A stretch of 64,000 nt of DNA, from contig NC_052507.1 in NCBI RefSeq assembly GCF_014356525.2, forward strand, positions 2,889,992 through 2,953,991. Reading direction: 5' to 3'. Origin of the DNA: Nilaparvata lugens (taxonomy: Eukaryota; Arthropoda; Insecta; Hemiptera; Delphacidae). Shown one piece after another: positions 29,335-41,616 of the stretch. Both the position numbers and the translations under genes were made by a program. The first letter of the stretch is position 1. Each line of letters begins with the position of its first letter. Under the pieces are notes generated by a model, which saw nothing but the letters and a program-made list of their open reading frames with translations, was not told the origin of the DNA and searched no databases.

Positions 29335-31701
29335 ATAAATCTCTCTCCATCACTTCCCCTCTCTCTTTATTTTACTTCTCCCTAACTATCGCACACACTC
29401 GCTCTCTCTTTAAATTTCCTCCTCCCTATCACACTCACACCCTCTATCTATCTATCTCCTTCTCTTATTTTCTCCCACTCTCTTTGCAAAAGTGTGATTT
29501 GGGAGACAATGATCTTTCTCTAAGACTCTAAGTGGTGGTTAATGTTTGTGAGATCCGTTTCAAACTGTCAGTGGACTTATTCGTTTTATATCAGTGTTTC
29601 TCATCCAACGAATGCTGACAGGCTGATTGTGGAAGTGATCAGAAAGTATCAGGAAATTTCTTCTGTACTGAACTTTGGTGTGTAGCCTAATTTAAGAGCT
29701 CTCTGATCTTCAGTGAGAAAGAGAAAGTGCAACTGACTGTATTTTCTCATACAATAGTATGGAATACAATTATTATTGTATCCATACAATTTAACAATAA
29801 ACTGGAATTTATTGTGTTAAAAAATTGTTGGTGAAGGGTTAATGATAAAACATGCAATTCCATTCATACGAGATAGTATATTTCGCACCTAGAGCAGTGA
29901 AATGAGGTTTTGTCCGGCTCGAAATCGATTTTCAAGTCCGAGGCCATAGGCCTGAGAGCCGGAAAAACATTTTTGCCTGTGGTGCGAACGATATTTTTCG
30001 CCACACTACAGGTATTGCTGACAAAATAAATAAAGAATACAAAATGAAGATAAAATAAATAATAATATTATAAAATAATAATAATATTACAAAATAAATA
30101 ATACTCGTTATCGTACCTATTTCTTGATTTTATTTTTTATTATTATAACTGCTGCCATCTACCGGTTGGGATCAGAAAAAGCCTGTCGACCAATCAGGAG
30201 ACAGAACGACGAGCTTGGAAGTGGGGCTGTGGGCGTGGTCTAAGGATCGTCCTTGTCTCTCATTGGTCAGCCGTTCCCACTCTCTCATCTACTCTGTTCT
30301 AGAATTTTATCAAGACCACACAGTCAATTTCGTTCTCCCAATCTGTTTCATAGTTTGGTTTAATCTCTCGAAATAGTTCGGAAGATATTATATGGAGAAA
30401 TATAAGAGGAAAAGTAGCATAGTGACATGGAGAGAAAGTAGCATTGGAAGATATCCCATAGTATAGGTTGTTCATGCTCCAAATTTCGAACCGATTTTCG
30501 TTGACTCAAGCTGATTACTGTCGACTACTGTCTGTTATTACAGTTTTGGCCAGGTGAGAGTGTAAGAACGGGACAGTATGTGAGACTACCAGTGTCACAT
30601 AATTATGTTCACGAACAATTACTACTAGGACTATCGGCTTGACTTAATAGTGAAATTCATTCATTAATTGTATAAACACTATAATCATAATAAGAGTATG
30701 ACAATGGAGGAAAAACTAGGCTGACCTGTACTATTTCTCTCCAAAAATTCCGATAAAATGTTGATGTTGTCCAAAAGTTAAGGCTATTCAATCACACTGC
30801 TTCGTCACTTGATTTCCGGTCCAGGAATAATGATTTGATAATTTTGAAAGTTGTTGTTATACTATGAATGAATCAGAGAATGTTTCACAATAAATTTGAA
30901 ACTTGAGAAATATTGAACTTATTTGAAAAATTTGAATACAAAATCAAAAACCAACAACATCAAAATTTGGAACATCAATGCCCTATACCATGGGATATCT
31001 TCTATGCTATCTTTCCTATTGGATATTATATCTATTTCTATATAAATGTATTGAGAATGAGTCCTGAAAAGTTTGCAAACTCTGGAGATTAGAACTAACT
31101 ACTGTTTTGTTGGGGTGAGAGTGTAAGAACGGCACAGTATGAGAGACTACCAGCGTTACATAGCTTCACGAAAAAGAACTACTATAGGACAATCGGCTTG
31201 AGTTATCAGTGAAATTTGGAATATAAACGTCAGATACCATGATATATCTTCTAATGCTATCTTTCCTCTATGGTATCACAAAAAATGATAGACTATAGTT
31301 TCATCACACATGATACACTATGAACACAATGTGATACAGTATCATCTCAACTTGATAAACAAGTAAGTTTAAAAGCTACGTGGACTATCGGCTTGAGTTA
31401 ACAATGAAATTTGGAATATAAACGTCATGTATCATGGGATATCTTCTTATGCTATCTTTCTATCTTTTCTCTATGGTATCACCACAAAATGATACAGTTT
31501 GACCACAAAATGATACAGTATCATCACACATGATACACTATGAACACAATGTGATACAGTATCATCTTAACTTGATAAACAAGTAAAAGCTACGTGGACT
31601 ATCGGGTTGAAGTGACAGTTAAATTTGGTATATAAACGTCATATACCATGGGATATCTTCTTATGCTATCTCTTCAATTAGATATCATTCTCCAGTTGTA
31701 C
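29335..31701 (+). repeat. Segmental tandem duplication, unit 2 (2367 bp)
   Basis: Second copy. It lacks 16 bp after CCATAGGCC (near 29955), and carries a 15-bp repeat with ATTTGGAACATC near 30965. The units meet at ATAAAT, present at the start of unit 1, at the junction and after unit 2. The CCAAT module recurs at about 30165-30300 and the MITE-C-like element at about 30430-31015. Confidence 0.95.
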
Positions 31702-31921
31702 ATAAATTTCTTAAAAGAATGTCTATAAATGTTTAAAATGTCTACATAAATGTCTACTAGTGAGAGAGAGAGAGAGTCCTGCTATGTTTGAAAGTCTCTA
31801 GAGAATAGAACTATACAGTAGGTATTAGGTCTCCAGTGAGAGAAGGAAGAAAACAGAAGTTTGGAGTCTGTAGGTCAACAAATACAAAGTTTTTTTTCCA
31901 AAATACAGACTTCTTCATACA
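31702..31921. other. Short unassigned stretch with (GA)n
   Basis: Contains GAGAGAGAGAGAG near 31764. No feature beyond this. Confidence 0.4.
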
Positions 31922-33102
31922 CTAGCCGTGAGGCTCGCTTCGCTCGCCTGCATTTTTCATTTGAGCATGCTTCATTCCATCAGAATGTCAAAATACTGTA
32001 TATGTCAAAATTGATATATGCCGAAATTCTTCCACCTCAGCTACACCTATGTACTGATTCTTTTAAAATAATTATACTCCCATCAATTATTATTGAAAAA
32101 GGTGAGAAAACGCAGAAAAGCTGAGAAAAACGTTGGAAGAACGCTGATTTTAGGCGTATCTTTGATGAAATATTGAAGTCACCTCATCACGAAATTTCAA
32201 GACTCTAGCTAACCCATTGTACTGAATTTGAACATTTTCTGTCTATTACTTGATGGAAGAACTGAGAAAACGCAAAAAACCGCTAATTTTTGGCGTATCT
32301 TTGGCGTTATTTCAAATTCCTTCTAACACAACATTATTACACCCCAGCTTAGCTTCTGTAATAAATTTGAACATTTTCTGTTCATTTGTTCTCGATAAAT
32401 CTGAGAAAACGCATGAAACGCTGGAAAAACGCAGATTTTTAGCGTATCTTTGGCGTTATTTCAAATTTCTCCTAACACTACATTATTACACCCTAGCTTA
32501 GCTTCTGTACTAAATTTGAACATTTTCTGTTCATTTGTTCTCGATAAATCTGAGAAAGCTCAAAAACGCTGGAAAAACGCAGATTTTGAGCGTATCTTTG
32601 GCGTGTTTTCAAATTCCTTCTAACACAACATTATTACACCCTAGCTTAGCTTCTGTACTAAATTTGAACACATTATGTTCATTTGTTCTCGATAAATCCT
32701 AGAAAAAGCAAAGAAATAACGCTGGAAAAACGCTAATTTTGAGCGTATCTTTCACGTTTATGCAAATTCCTTCTAACACAACATGACTACACCCCAGCTC
32801 AGCTCCTGTACTAAATTTGAAAAATTTTTGTTCATTTGTTCTCGATAAAGCTGAGAAAACGATGAAAAACACAGATTTTTGGCGTATCTTTGGACATTTT
32901 ACCAAATCCGTTCATAGTGCGCTATGAACTGAACTTAAAAGTAAACTAAAGGGCCAACTAACTGAGCTAAAGGGCCATACCTAACTGAACATACCTACGA
33001 AGTTTGAACATTTTTGGTCCAGTAGATTTTTAGTTCTGTGAGTGAGTTAGTCAGTCAGTCAGTCAGTCAGTGAGTGAGTGCCATTTTGCTTTTATATATA
33101 GA
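31922..33102 (+). mobile_element. Family Z, long copy
   Basis: Starts CTAGCCGTGAGGCTCGCTTC and ends GTGCCATTTTGCTTTTATAT. The body is about six units of 120-150 bp with TTCTCGATAAATCTGAGAAA and ACACCCTAGCTTAGCTTCTG. It is the opposite orientation of 17306-18314. (GTCA)n precedes the end. Short frames through it repeat the same words and are not genes. Confidence 0.75.
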
Positions 33103-33920
33103 TTATGAGTTACTGGATCCATGCTTCAACAATATTGAGGGAAAAATAAGAAATACCTCCTACCTTCACTATAGTATCGAAATCATTCCCTGTATTCCAT
33201 AAATTACTTGCTAACCCAGATTCTAATTATGATTGTACAAACAGCACTGGGAATAAGTCAACATTGAAAAGCTATTCTAATGGAATGGAGCTCTTCCAGT
33301 CCACAAAAATAACACAGCAAGCTAGCGCATGAGATTGTATTTATAGCCTCATAAAAACTCAATATTCATTATCCACCATATTACATCGTTTCCAGTTGTT
33401 CTACATCATATGCATTTGCAGCCATTAGAGAAGTTTTTGTAATCCTGCCGTAAAATTAATTTTGTGGAATGTGAACTTCCAGCTACAGCCTATTATTCAA
33501 AGTTATTTACTTTTAAACAACAATAATTTCTACAGCTGGATTCTATGTGAGCTATGTTCTATGTAAACTGTGCTCTATGTAAGCTGTGGTTCATGTAAGC
33601 AGTATTCTATAGTGATTTATTTATATCTATTTGAGCAGCAATTTATATTATCTATTTCTATAGCAGTGCTTACTACATCGGATGTTTGATACAGTAATTC
33701 TACTTTATCATTGACTCATCCAACATTCTAGATGAAATAGGCCTACTGAATATTTCAAGAAACAAGACATGTTATCAGAATGTATGATCTTACATCATGT
33801 AGACATCATTGAACTTGAAAAGATACATCGAAGATTGATATCATAATAATTGCTTCATGTTTATAAGCTATAGAACGCAAGACTGCCTGAATATTGTACA
33901 CAAAAAACAGTATGAGATAT
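33103..33920. other. Mostly unassigned; short 16-bp tandem repeat
   Basis: At 33540-33610, five imperfect units of TCTATGTAAGCTGTG follow each other. Elsewhere there is no repeat partner or frame. Confidence 0.4.
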
Positions 33921-33929
33921 TGTTAGATG

Positions 33930-34075
33930 GAGAACTAAAATAGCTATTTCCGACGTGAAATCTTATCAAAATGTTGGAGGAGGATAGCAAAAGGTTCTCT
34001 TATTTATCCTCTTCTCATCATTTCAATGATGTACTCATTTCAAAAGTATGAAGAATTTTGTTACATTGCTTAAGA
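33930..34075 (+). mobile_element. Probable LINE 3' end with stem-loop
   Basis: AGGAGGATA pairs with TTATCCTCTTC across a 17-nt loop (about 33976-34018). The layout matches the LINE tails at 3.46 and 18.7 kb, but there is no clear terminal repeat. Confidence 0.4.
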
Positions 34076-34279
34076 AAAAACTATTGAATGGATAATTACC
34101 AGTAAAATCGAGGACATACTTTTTGAGTGACTCTTATCTTTGTCTCAATAGTACCGTATGTTTGCCATCTCTCTTTCTTTCTCATCTCTTTCTCTCACCC
34201 TTATTCCACCAATTTATCATCTTCTTTTATTGAATATTATATTATATAGTTTCTTATTCCATCTTTAGTAAGTTCTTAA

Positions 34280-34438
34280 TGACTCATATTGAATTGTATT
34301 AGCAACTCTCACCTGCGCACAGGATTTTCCTTGCAGGTATTAGGGATTGGTTTCTTTTATTCTTGCTAAAAGTTTTGTTTTTCCCCATAGTTATTGTTGT
34401 TGAAGAACCAATAAAGAATTTTTGAATTTGAAAAGAAT
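34280..34438 (+). mobile_element. LINE 3' end
   Basis: Stem ACCTGC/GCAGGT (about 34312-34340) with inner GGA/TCC, an AATAAA near 34413, and TTTTTGAATTTGAAAAG at the end. Confidence 0.5.
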
Positions 34439-34489
34439 ATGGGGGATTGGAGATAATGTAAGGTTTGAATCAGAATGCCCTAAAAGAGA

Positions 34490-34677
34490 AATATATTTTT
34501 TCTTGACAAATTGGATATAATCGATCATTTCAAATAGGAATGAACACTTGATAATAACATCAGATCTACCGGTATCATCTATCCTTCATAGAAGGCAGTT
34601 GCAAGGCAGAGATTCGACAACGCTGTCTTCCGATCTTCCTCTACTGCCATAAAAACGAAGATCTGACTATAGGGTAT
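34490..34677 (+). mobile_element. MITE-A right half
   Basis: Interior TACCGGTATCATCTATCC and a mutated right TIR TGCCATAAAAACGAAGATCT then GACTATAG. The left half is missing. Confidence 0.6.
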
Positions 34678-34679
34678 TG

Positions 34680-35400
34680 AATGGTGAATGTGATACTGAA
34701 ATGAAGTGCATCTAACGGGCTATTTTCAACACAGTCATCTAACCAGAAACCAAACAATGTCACGTTTATTTAATCCTACTATTAGTATCAGTTTGCAAAG
34801 GCACAATTCATTTTACATTTCGCAATGTCTGTATAGAAACCTTCCTCCAGAAATAGTTGTGGCTGGGGCGGGCCGAGCCAGTGTAGTGTTAAAGCACAGA
34901 ATTTCTAAATGGTTAATGTATGTTGGATGGCAGGATGCAGAGAATTCAATCAAATCACCTTATGTTTGAAATTCAAATTTTAATCTGTTTTTCTTACCAA
35001 ATACATTTTGCAAAAAGCGATTCCGGCTGTTCTGGTGTGATGAAAATAACAATTATTAATAAATTATAAAAATAGGTATTATTACAAGCCGATTATCCAA
35101 TTCTCTTCCAATGGATCTATCTTTTCTTCCTTCTGTAATTCAAATTGATTTTCTTTATATAATTGATCCTGAAAATATATTAAATATAATCCATTTTTAT
35201 TTCATTTACCGTATGTATCTTATACTTATAGCCCAATATTTTTTATTGTAACACAACTAATCTTAAGAACTGCTCCCACACACGGACGTAATAGTCTATG
35301 TGGGTTCTAATATTCATTTTATGATTGTAATTGTGTTGTTAAAATTGTATGATACGTGAATGAAAAATAAATTGAAATTGAAAAAATTGAAATTATTCAC
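34680..35400 (+). mobile_element. 5'-truncated LINE with UTR stem-loop
   Basis: Contains the RT C-terminal remnant, then a stem CCCACA/TGTGGG (35275-35304) extended by GAAC/GTTC, AATAAATTGAAATTG and a (TTGAAA)n tail. Confidence 0.65.
34706..34969 (+). pseudogene. LINE ORF2 C-terminal remnant
   Basis: The frame contains HNSFYISQCLYRNLPPEI, which matches the position and style of the conserved F..LYN.LP.EI box near the C-terminus of CR1/Jockey polymerases. No catalytic motif is left. The Met start is arbitrary. Identification rests on this one box plus the LINE-type tail downstream. Confidence 0.5.
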
Positions 35401-36005
35401 ATAGAACATAAACTCATGAACTTATGTCATTGTGCGAAATATCAATGTGAGGACAATGTAGTTGATGATGATGGCTCAAGCTGAAAATCAGGTGTTTTTC
35501 ACAATACAAGGAGCATTGTTGTCAGGTTTACCTCGAAATCTATATGAGATAGAGCGCTCTACCTGATCTCAGATTGTAGAACACAAAAATACGCCCAGAG
35601 GGATTTTGAATTATACATTTAAATGGTAACAATCGGAAGATATTGTTGATCAAAAACTAAAATTCAACAAAATTGATTTTTTCTTCAAATTTCACTCATT
35701 TTTGAAAAATCATAACTCACTTCTCATTGGAAATAGAGAGTTCCAAAAGATCTAATTTATCCACAATTTTAAAATCTAGAAAAATGTGGGAATGAATTTT
35801 TCAGTCCGATAACGAGACTTTACAGAAATAGCTAAAAATTGGAAAATGAGCCGAAAATACGAGGTTTTTGAACCGCTCTGTATCTAGCACAAGGGAATTG
35901 TGCATGGAGAAATTGGTTCAGGACTTCTCTTATGTACCCAAATAATATATTGAAGATTCAGAACTACAATATAAATTGCAAGCACACCCCCTTCTTTATG
36001 TGTAT
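35401..36005. other. Unassigned stretch
   Basis: Style resembles dispersed repeats (GATAGAGCGCTCTACC palindrome near 35550), but no second copy is in the window. No gene. Confidence 0.35.
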
Positions 36006-36009
36006 ATTG

Positions 36010-36214
36010 ACTGGACTATAATTTTATAATGAATTTTCATAATAAAGATGAAATACCTTGTTAATTAATTAATTATTATACCTTGTTAAAAGACTATCTG
36101 GCAACAGAGCATAGCAAGGAAGAGATAGCGCTATCCGCTTTGTTGAATGATAGACAAGGATAGCAATACCATTGCTAATCAAACACTGCCATTATAACGT
36201 GGAACTCACTCTAG
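36010..36214 (+). mobile_element. MITE-A right part
   Basis: CTATCTGGCAACAGAGCATAGC, TAGACAAGGATAGCAATACC-type sequence and TIR CCATTATAACGTGGAACTCA are present. Confidence 0.7.
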
Positions 36215-36374
36215 GCACCTATAGGTAGGCAGATTAATTACTTTCAACTTTCAGTACTCCATGTATATAACATCATAACGCTCCCTACCTAATCAATCCT
36301 GACAGAATTAAATGAATCCCACACTATACATACCCACCTTTCGACAGGAATGTACGGATTGAAATGTTTGTTGG

Positions 36375-36500
36375 CCAAGTTTAGAGAAGGGGTGCAGTTG
36401 TAGGGGTGTTTTTTGGTAGGGGGCAGAATTGTAGAGGTGTTTTTTGGTAGGGAAAGGGGCTGTAAGGGTGTTTTCGAGGAGAGGGGGTGTTTGAGAGTGC
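36375..36500. repeat. G-rich tandem repeat, about 38-bp unit
   Basis: Three units of AGTTGTAGGGGTGTTTTTTGG type. The minus-strand Pro/Thr-rich frame across it is a repeat translation. Confidence 0.75.
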
Positions 36501-37160
36501 ACCCACTGAATTATAGAGCATGTTTCCGGTCTGCGTTTCGCTGAATTAGCTTGTTTTGAAACATTGAACTCGGCGCGGACAGTGGAATTTCATTTTGTGG
36601 CCGCACTACCTCTACAGAGTTCTTTGCTCGAATCTACTTGGACGGGAAAGGCGATATCGAGCTCAGTGTGAGGATTTCCCTGCTGAAATCCCATGTAGGC
36701 CGAGAAAGTTTACTTATACTAATCATACCGCCATTAATTTTGGAATTAAAGCTATTACGTGTGAATCGAATCATGATCTCTACATAACCATTCCATTTCA
36801 AATCAAGGTTAAACCAGTTTTGGACAAATGCCTGTTGTTTACCACTGAATTGTATCTATTGTCTATGATAAATATTTAATTCAAATCTTTATAGAAATGA
36901 ATGTTTGTGTGCTAGTTTGTTTGTTCTCTATAGACTCAAAAACTACTCGACAGAACGGCATGAAACATTGGGAATATGTTGTATGAATATTGGGGATGGT
37001 TTCTGACCAGAAACTTTGATAGGGGGGCTAATAATTATTATAATTTATCAATCCATTTTACAGACCTATGTTATCGAAATTGTCGGCCGAGCGGCAACCG
37101 AAGAACGGAAAGATGATCATGATTCAAGATCATGTTGTGATAATATATGATCTAGTATCT
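36501..37160. other. GC-richer block with a 94-codon open frame, unrecognised
   Basis: A plus-strand frame (36595-36879) has Cys-rich segments such as CEDFPAEIPCRPRKFTY, no signal peptide and no domain I know. Base composition is GC-richer than the neighbourhood, and no other copy lies in the window. It could be a decayed exon or an old repeat. I do not call it a gene. Confidence 0.25.
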
Positions 37161-37700
37161 AATTGACCGAGCGAAGTGAGGTCTAAGATTCAAGTCGACG
37201 GTTTGGCATTTTGTCTTAATGTTTATATGTTGCGCATTTACGGCGAGACACGGTAATAGATTTCCATGAAATTTGACAGGTATGTTCCTTTTTAAATTGC
37301 GCGTCGACGTATATACAAGATTTTTTTTGAAATTTTGCATTTCAAGGATAAAATAAAAGGAAAAAGGAGCCTCCTTCATACGCCAATATTAGAGTAAAAA
37401 CCAGACTATAGAATTATTCATCATAAATCAGCTGTCTAGTGGATTATAATACTGCCCGTTCATCTTGAAAATGTATCTTTCCATCAACGTCAGTAGACAG
37501 TTGCAACCAGACCTGATAACAGCGCTCACACTCAGATTCCGGGAGGACACGTCACGGTACGATAGGACAGAACGCTCTATGTTTATTTAGGATTTTTTCT
37601 AGACATTTTAAATTGATGAATTATTTATTAATTTTTGAAAACATAAAAACAGGTCAATGTAACTTACTGAGCGCGAGGTCTACAGCTGTAATAAACAGAT
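37161..37700 (-). repeat. Family X, long variant
   Basis: In plus reading it starts ATTGACCGAGCGAAGTGAGG and includes TTGCGCATTTACGGCGA. It then carries an extra segment with ACGTCACGGTACGATAGGAC that is also in the copy at 41.6-42.4 kb. Ends in GAGCGCGAGGTCTACAG. Confidence 0.7.
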
Positions 37701-38398
37701 AAATTGTGTACGGTACTGGTATTAATTGGTACGGTAGCTTAGAGTTGAAGTTTAGTTGATTGATACCAGCTGTAGATAATGGTTCCTTAGAAGACCTTTC
37801 AAAATAATATTATCACTCCCCTATCATTGAGAAACTGTAAAATGATGGTAAAAAGTATTCACCTCATCAAAGAGAGTTGTTCATATTGCATTTATTAATT
37901 ACTGGAGAATGACAGAATAATTCGAATTTTTTTGAATTTAGCTTAGCTTATATCATCCTTGAATGGAAGATGGGAAGAATATGGAATTCTGTGTGATTCA
38001 TCGTATATCGCATATTTCCTGGACCATCTATTGGGAATCAACAGCTATGAACGCATCAAATTCATTTCTGAAACACTGATATAACCTATCAATTTTTTTT
38101 ATTCAAAACTTTACTGATAGATATCACTACCATTGCTTGAGAAGAATATGTCTCCAGAATAATAAATGCTGCATGACTAAGCACATAGAAAGTCCGTATT
38201 GAAATTACTTCCATTGCTTAAGAAGAATATGTCTTCGGAATAATAAATGCTGCATGACTAAGCAGATAGAAAGTCCGTATTGAAATGTAAATGAAAATAT
38301 TGATTGTCAGATAAATTTCATGATTCACCAAATAAAGTCAAGTGTCACATGAGATACATTAACTTTTTGGCGGTACGAAGTTCGCCGGGCCAGCTAGT
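37701..38398 (-). repeat. Repeat ending in an RTE-style terminus, with 84-bp internal duplication
   Basis: The right end TACGAAGTTCGCCGGGCCAG, read on the minus strand as CTGGCCCGGCGAACTTCGTA, is a terminus I recognise from RTE-like repeats of arthropods. At about 38122-38287 a segment with AGAAGAATATGTCTCCAGAA occurs twice in tandem. The left boundary is unclear. Confidence 0.5.
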
Positions 38399-38399
38399 A

Positions 38400-38936
38400 T
38401 TGAATATTTCGCTGAGCAATCATATTTCTACATAATTAAAAAACAATTTGGCAACGTTGCGGCAATGATCTGGAAACTTGTATTATGAACTGTACATTTG
38501 CGTTTAAAATAATCAATTATATTTCATTCGTCAAGGAAATATATTTTATCAGATGATAAATTATCAGATAATAAGTTCGCAAAATTGATAATGAAAATTT
38601 TGTTAATCCATCATATTTTCAAATATTGTTAAGAAACGATAATCTATACTATAATAAAGAGCTGGCTTATACACGTACGAGATGGGAAAATTGTTTGACG
38701 CATCATCACGTCTGAACTACTGGACTGATCAACTTGAATTTGTTGCATATACAGCAGATTCTTATTTAACCAAGGATGATTATATGCCTATTTTCAAGTC
38801 TTCAAGATTTCATCACATCATGTTTTCAGTTTGTAAAGTTTTAAAATGGACCCTTGCAAGGCACGGGCTACCTGCTAGTAGACAAGTAATAGCAAAACCA
38901 ATGTTAATCAAATACTGCCATTAGAACGTGAACCTC
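38400..38936 (+). mobile_element. MITE-A with nested W monomer
   Basis: MITE-A interior (TTTCATTCGTCAAGGAAATA) and right TIR CCATTAGAACGTGAACCTCA surround an inverted W monomer at about 38655-38882. The monomer ends AGGCACGGGCTACCTGCTAG. Confidence 0.65.
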
Positions 38937-39540
38937 ACTTTTATTACGTCACACATATCGAGGTCAATGCACCAGCTGATACCAGTCATCAAGGTCAGCT
39001 TTAAATTATTCCGACAGCAACCTGTCGCATTTTCAAGGTTTGAGGTTATGTTGACCCAATTTTCAAATTTATACCATTTCCAACGGAAAAATGATCTCAA
39101 TATCCTACTATGTATTACAAACTCATCAAAATATCTATCCCAACAATCTATGAGCATAGATAGGGGTCACAGATAGAACATAATTGAATTATAACATTAA
39201 ATTACTCACCTCGTTTTTGAGATTCGCTAGAAAATTGTCCAATTTTGACAATGGATTTCTCGTAGTAAAATCATATTTCACTCGACACTGATCACTGATT
39301 ATGTTTAATTATTGATTATTGAACGGAAATCAACCATTTTTATGTCACGGAACATAATTTATAAGCGAGTTTAATCATAAAAACGAATAACATAAACGGT
39401 CACCTTTGACTCGCGAATTGCACCGAGCTACTGATTTATACCATTCATCCCTCAATGTCAAATAGTGGAGGGGAGTATAATAATACTGTCTGGCCAGAGA
39501 ACAGTACTATAGATACAGACTGGTCACGTTGTGTCCTCTA
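38937..39540. other. Unassigned stretch
   Basis: No repeat partner recognised. The overlapping 82- and 78-codon frames on opposite strands have no known domains. Confidence 0.3.
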
Positions 39541-39590
39541 AAGGTGCGTACAGACTTCAGCGCTACGTACATGTCTATTTTATTTTTCAC
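39541..39590. mobile_element. MITE-B end fragment
   Basis: AAAGGTGCGTACAGACTTCA matches the MITE-B terminus; the rest is lost. Confidence 0.5.
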
Positions 39591-39912
39591 CAGCAGGTAA
39601 CCCGTGCTTTGCAAAGGTCTAATAAGGACTTGACCAACTGGGAACTTCACCTTCTAAACCTTGAAGAATTTGAAATAGGTGCTCCACAAGGGTATGTTTG
39701 AAGCACAGATAGATTAATTTAGACAAACTGATAGCTTGACCTAATGGAATCTCGAAGGATTTGAAATAGGTCTATAACAATCCTTTGTAAATCTAGAATC
39801 TATATGCAAAATTTCAAGTTGATCAGTCCAGTAATTCAGACGTAATTCGACATTCGTGAGTTTCCTATTCCGTACATGTATTTAGCCCAGTTCTTTCCTT
39901 GATTACATTATA
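39590..39912 (+). repeat. Family W monomer
   Basis: AGCAGGTAACCCGTGCTTTG, TATAACAATCCTTTGTAAAT and TTTCAAGTTGATCAGTCCAG follow in the usual order. Confidence 0.7.
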
Positions 39913-39929
39913 GATCATCTATGCTTATC

Positions 39930-40440
39930 CTATTATATTGAGCGAGCAATTTCTGTATATTTGTATTTTTATATCTGGTTATTTATGTTTAACGGATCTC
40001 GAAAACGGCTCTAACGATTTTCACGAAATTTGGAACATAGTAGGTTTATTGACCGAATGAAGTGAGGTATAAGATTAAAGTCGACGGTTTGGCATTTCTC
40101 TTAATGTTAAAATGTTTAAATGTTTAAATATTTGAATGTTTATATGTTTATATGTTGTGCATCTACGGCGAAACGCGGTAATAGATTTTCATGAAATTTG
40201 GCAGGTATGTTCCTCTTTTAATTGCGCGTCGACGTATATACAAGGTTTTTGGAAATTTTGCATTTCAAGGATAATATAAAAGGAAAAAGAAGCCTCCTTT
40301 ATACGCCAATATTAGAGTAAAAATCAGACTATAGAATTATTCATCATAAATCAGCTGCCAAGTGTTTACACAGATGTGTGGAGAAGCCAGTCTATTGCTG
40401 TATTTCCATAAGGTCTATAGTTTCAATCAGGTACTTGTGA
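39930..40440. repeat. Family Y fragment followed by inverted family X
   Basis: 39935-40048 is Y in plus orientation (ACGGATCTCGAAAACGGCTC), broken at GTAGGTTTAT by X on the minus strand (40049-40440). X reads from TTGACCGAATGAAGTGAGG to AATCAGGTACTTGTG. Confidence 0.65.
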
Positions 40441-41100
40441 ATGAAAATACTGCGTGAGATCTACAGTTCACAGAGCTATCAGTACAGATCAGCTGATGCT
40501 TTGCTCATTATCTTACTGTTCCTGTGGGAATCCTATAATAATAAGCGAGAGATTTCTGTATTTTTATATCTGGTTATTCATTTATTTATTCATATCATTC
40601 TATATCTGGTTATTTATGTTTAACGGTTCTTGAAAACAGCTCTAACGATTTTCACGAAATTTGGAACATAGTAGGTTTATGATATAAAAATTCGATTGCA
40701 CTAGGTCTCATCCTTGGGAAAACTCGCTGAACGATATTGAAAGGATAATTCATCCTTGGCTGAAACAGCTGTGGATAGTAAAAAAGTGAGTGAGCGAGTG
40801 AGGATGTGGAAAATCAAAATATCGCTTCCCCGAAATTCATAAGATGTCATATAGCCAACTGTGAAATACTAGTAGTTTTGTGAAAAGTAGACCTCGCGCA
40901 GTTAAAACCACAGCCTTCTCTTATACTATCCATCAGAGTAAATCCTGTCTGTATGTCGTGACGGCGAGATATCGGTGTGAAAACGGCTAATGGCTGTTGG
41001 GATTGGTGTATCAAAAATAATATCATCAAAAGCTGATCTCCTCCAAGACATACTGGCAACAGGACAGCCCGAGTTCAAATCAGAGAAAGTTCAAGAGACA
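40441..41100 (+). repeat. Family Y plus truncated X variant
   Basis: 40545-40868 is Y up to the AGCCAACTGTGAAAT segment. There it switches to the X head (AGTTTTGTGAAAAGTAGACC) with CGGCGAGATATCGGTGTG, as also found near 51.2 kb. Confidence 0.6.
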
Positions 41101-41616
41101 ATACTATGTTATTTTAGTTATTGATTGCATGCGTTATTGCACGCAATCAATAGTTCATTTAATAGTGCATAAAAATTGCATTCAATGAGGCATGCAATTT
41201 ATAGTCTACACAGCAGCTGATTTTTACCAAGTTACATTGAGATAATATGTCAATAATAATATTATTATGGCATGCAATTTATAATCAACTCGACAGCTGA
41301 TTTATGATGAATAATTCTATAGTCTGATTTTTACTCTAATATTGGCGTACGAAGGAGGCTCCTTTTCCCTTTTATATTATCCTTGAAATGCAAAATTTCC
41401 AAAAACCTTGTATATATATCGACGCGCAATTTAAAAAGGAACATATCTGTCAAAGTTCATGAAAATCTTTTACCGCGTTTCGCCGTAAATGCGCAACATA
41501 TAAACATTCGAACATTGAAACATTAAGAGAAATGCCAAACCGTCGACTTGAATCTTAGACCTCACTTCGCTCGGTCAATGAACACGATCATTTTAAAGAA
41601 TTGTGTTCTGTTTATC
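41101..41616 (+). repeat. Family X body with palindromic GCATGCAAT segments
   Basis: 41130-41300 holds repeated TGCATGC/GCACGCAATCAAT words. X follows to GACCTCACTTCGCTCGGTCA (about 41580), then a Y piece GTGTTCTGTTTATCAA. Confidence 0.6.

Noticed and set aside
38682..38924. 80-codon plus frame
   Set aside because: Lies over an inverted W monomer whose other copies are not open.
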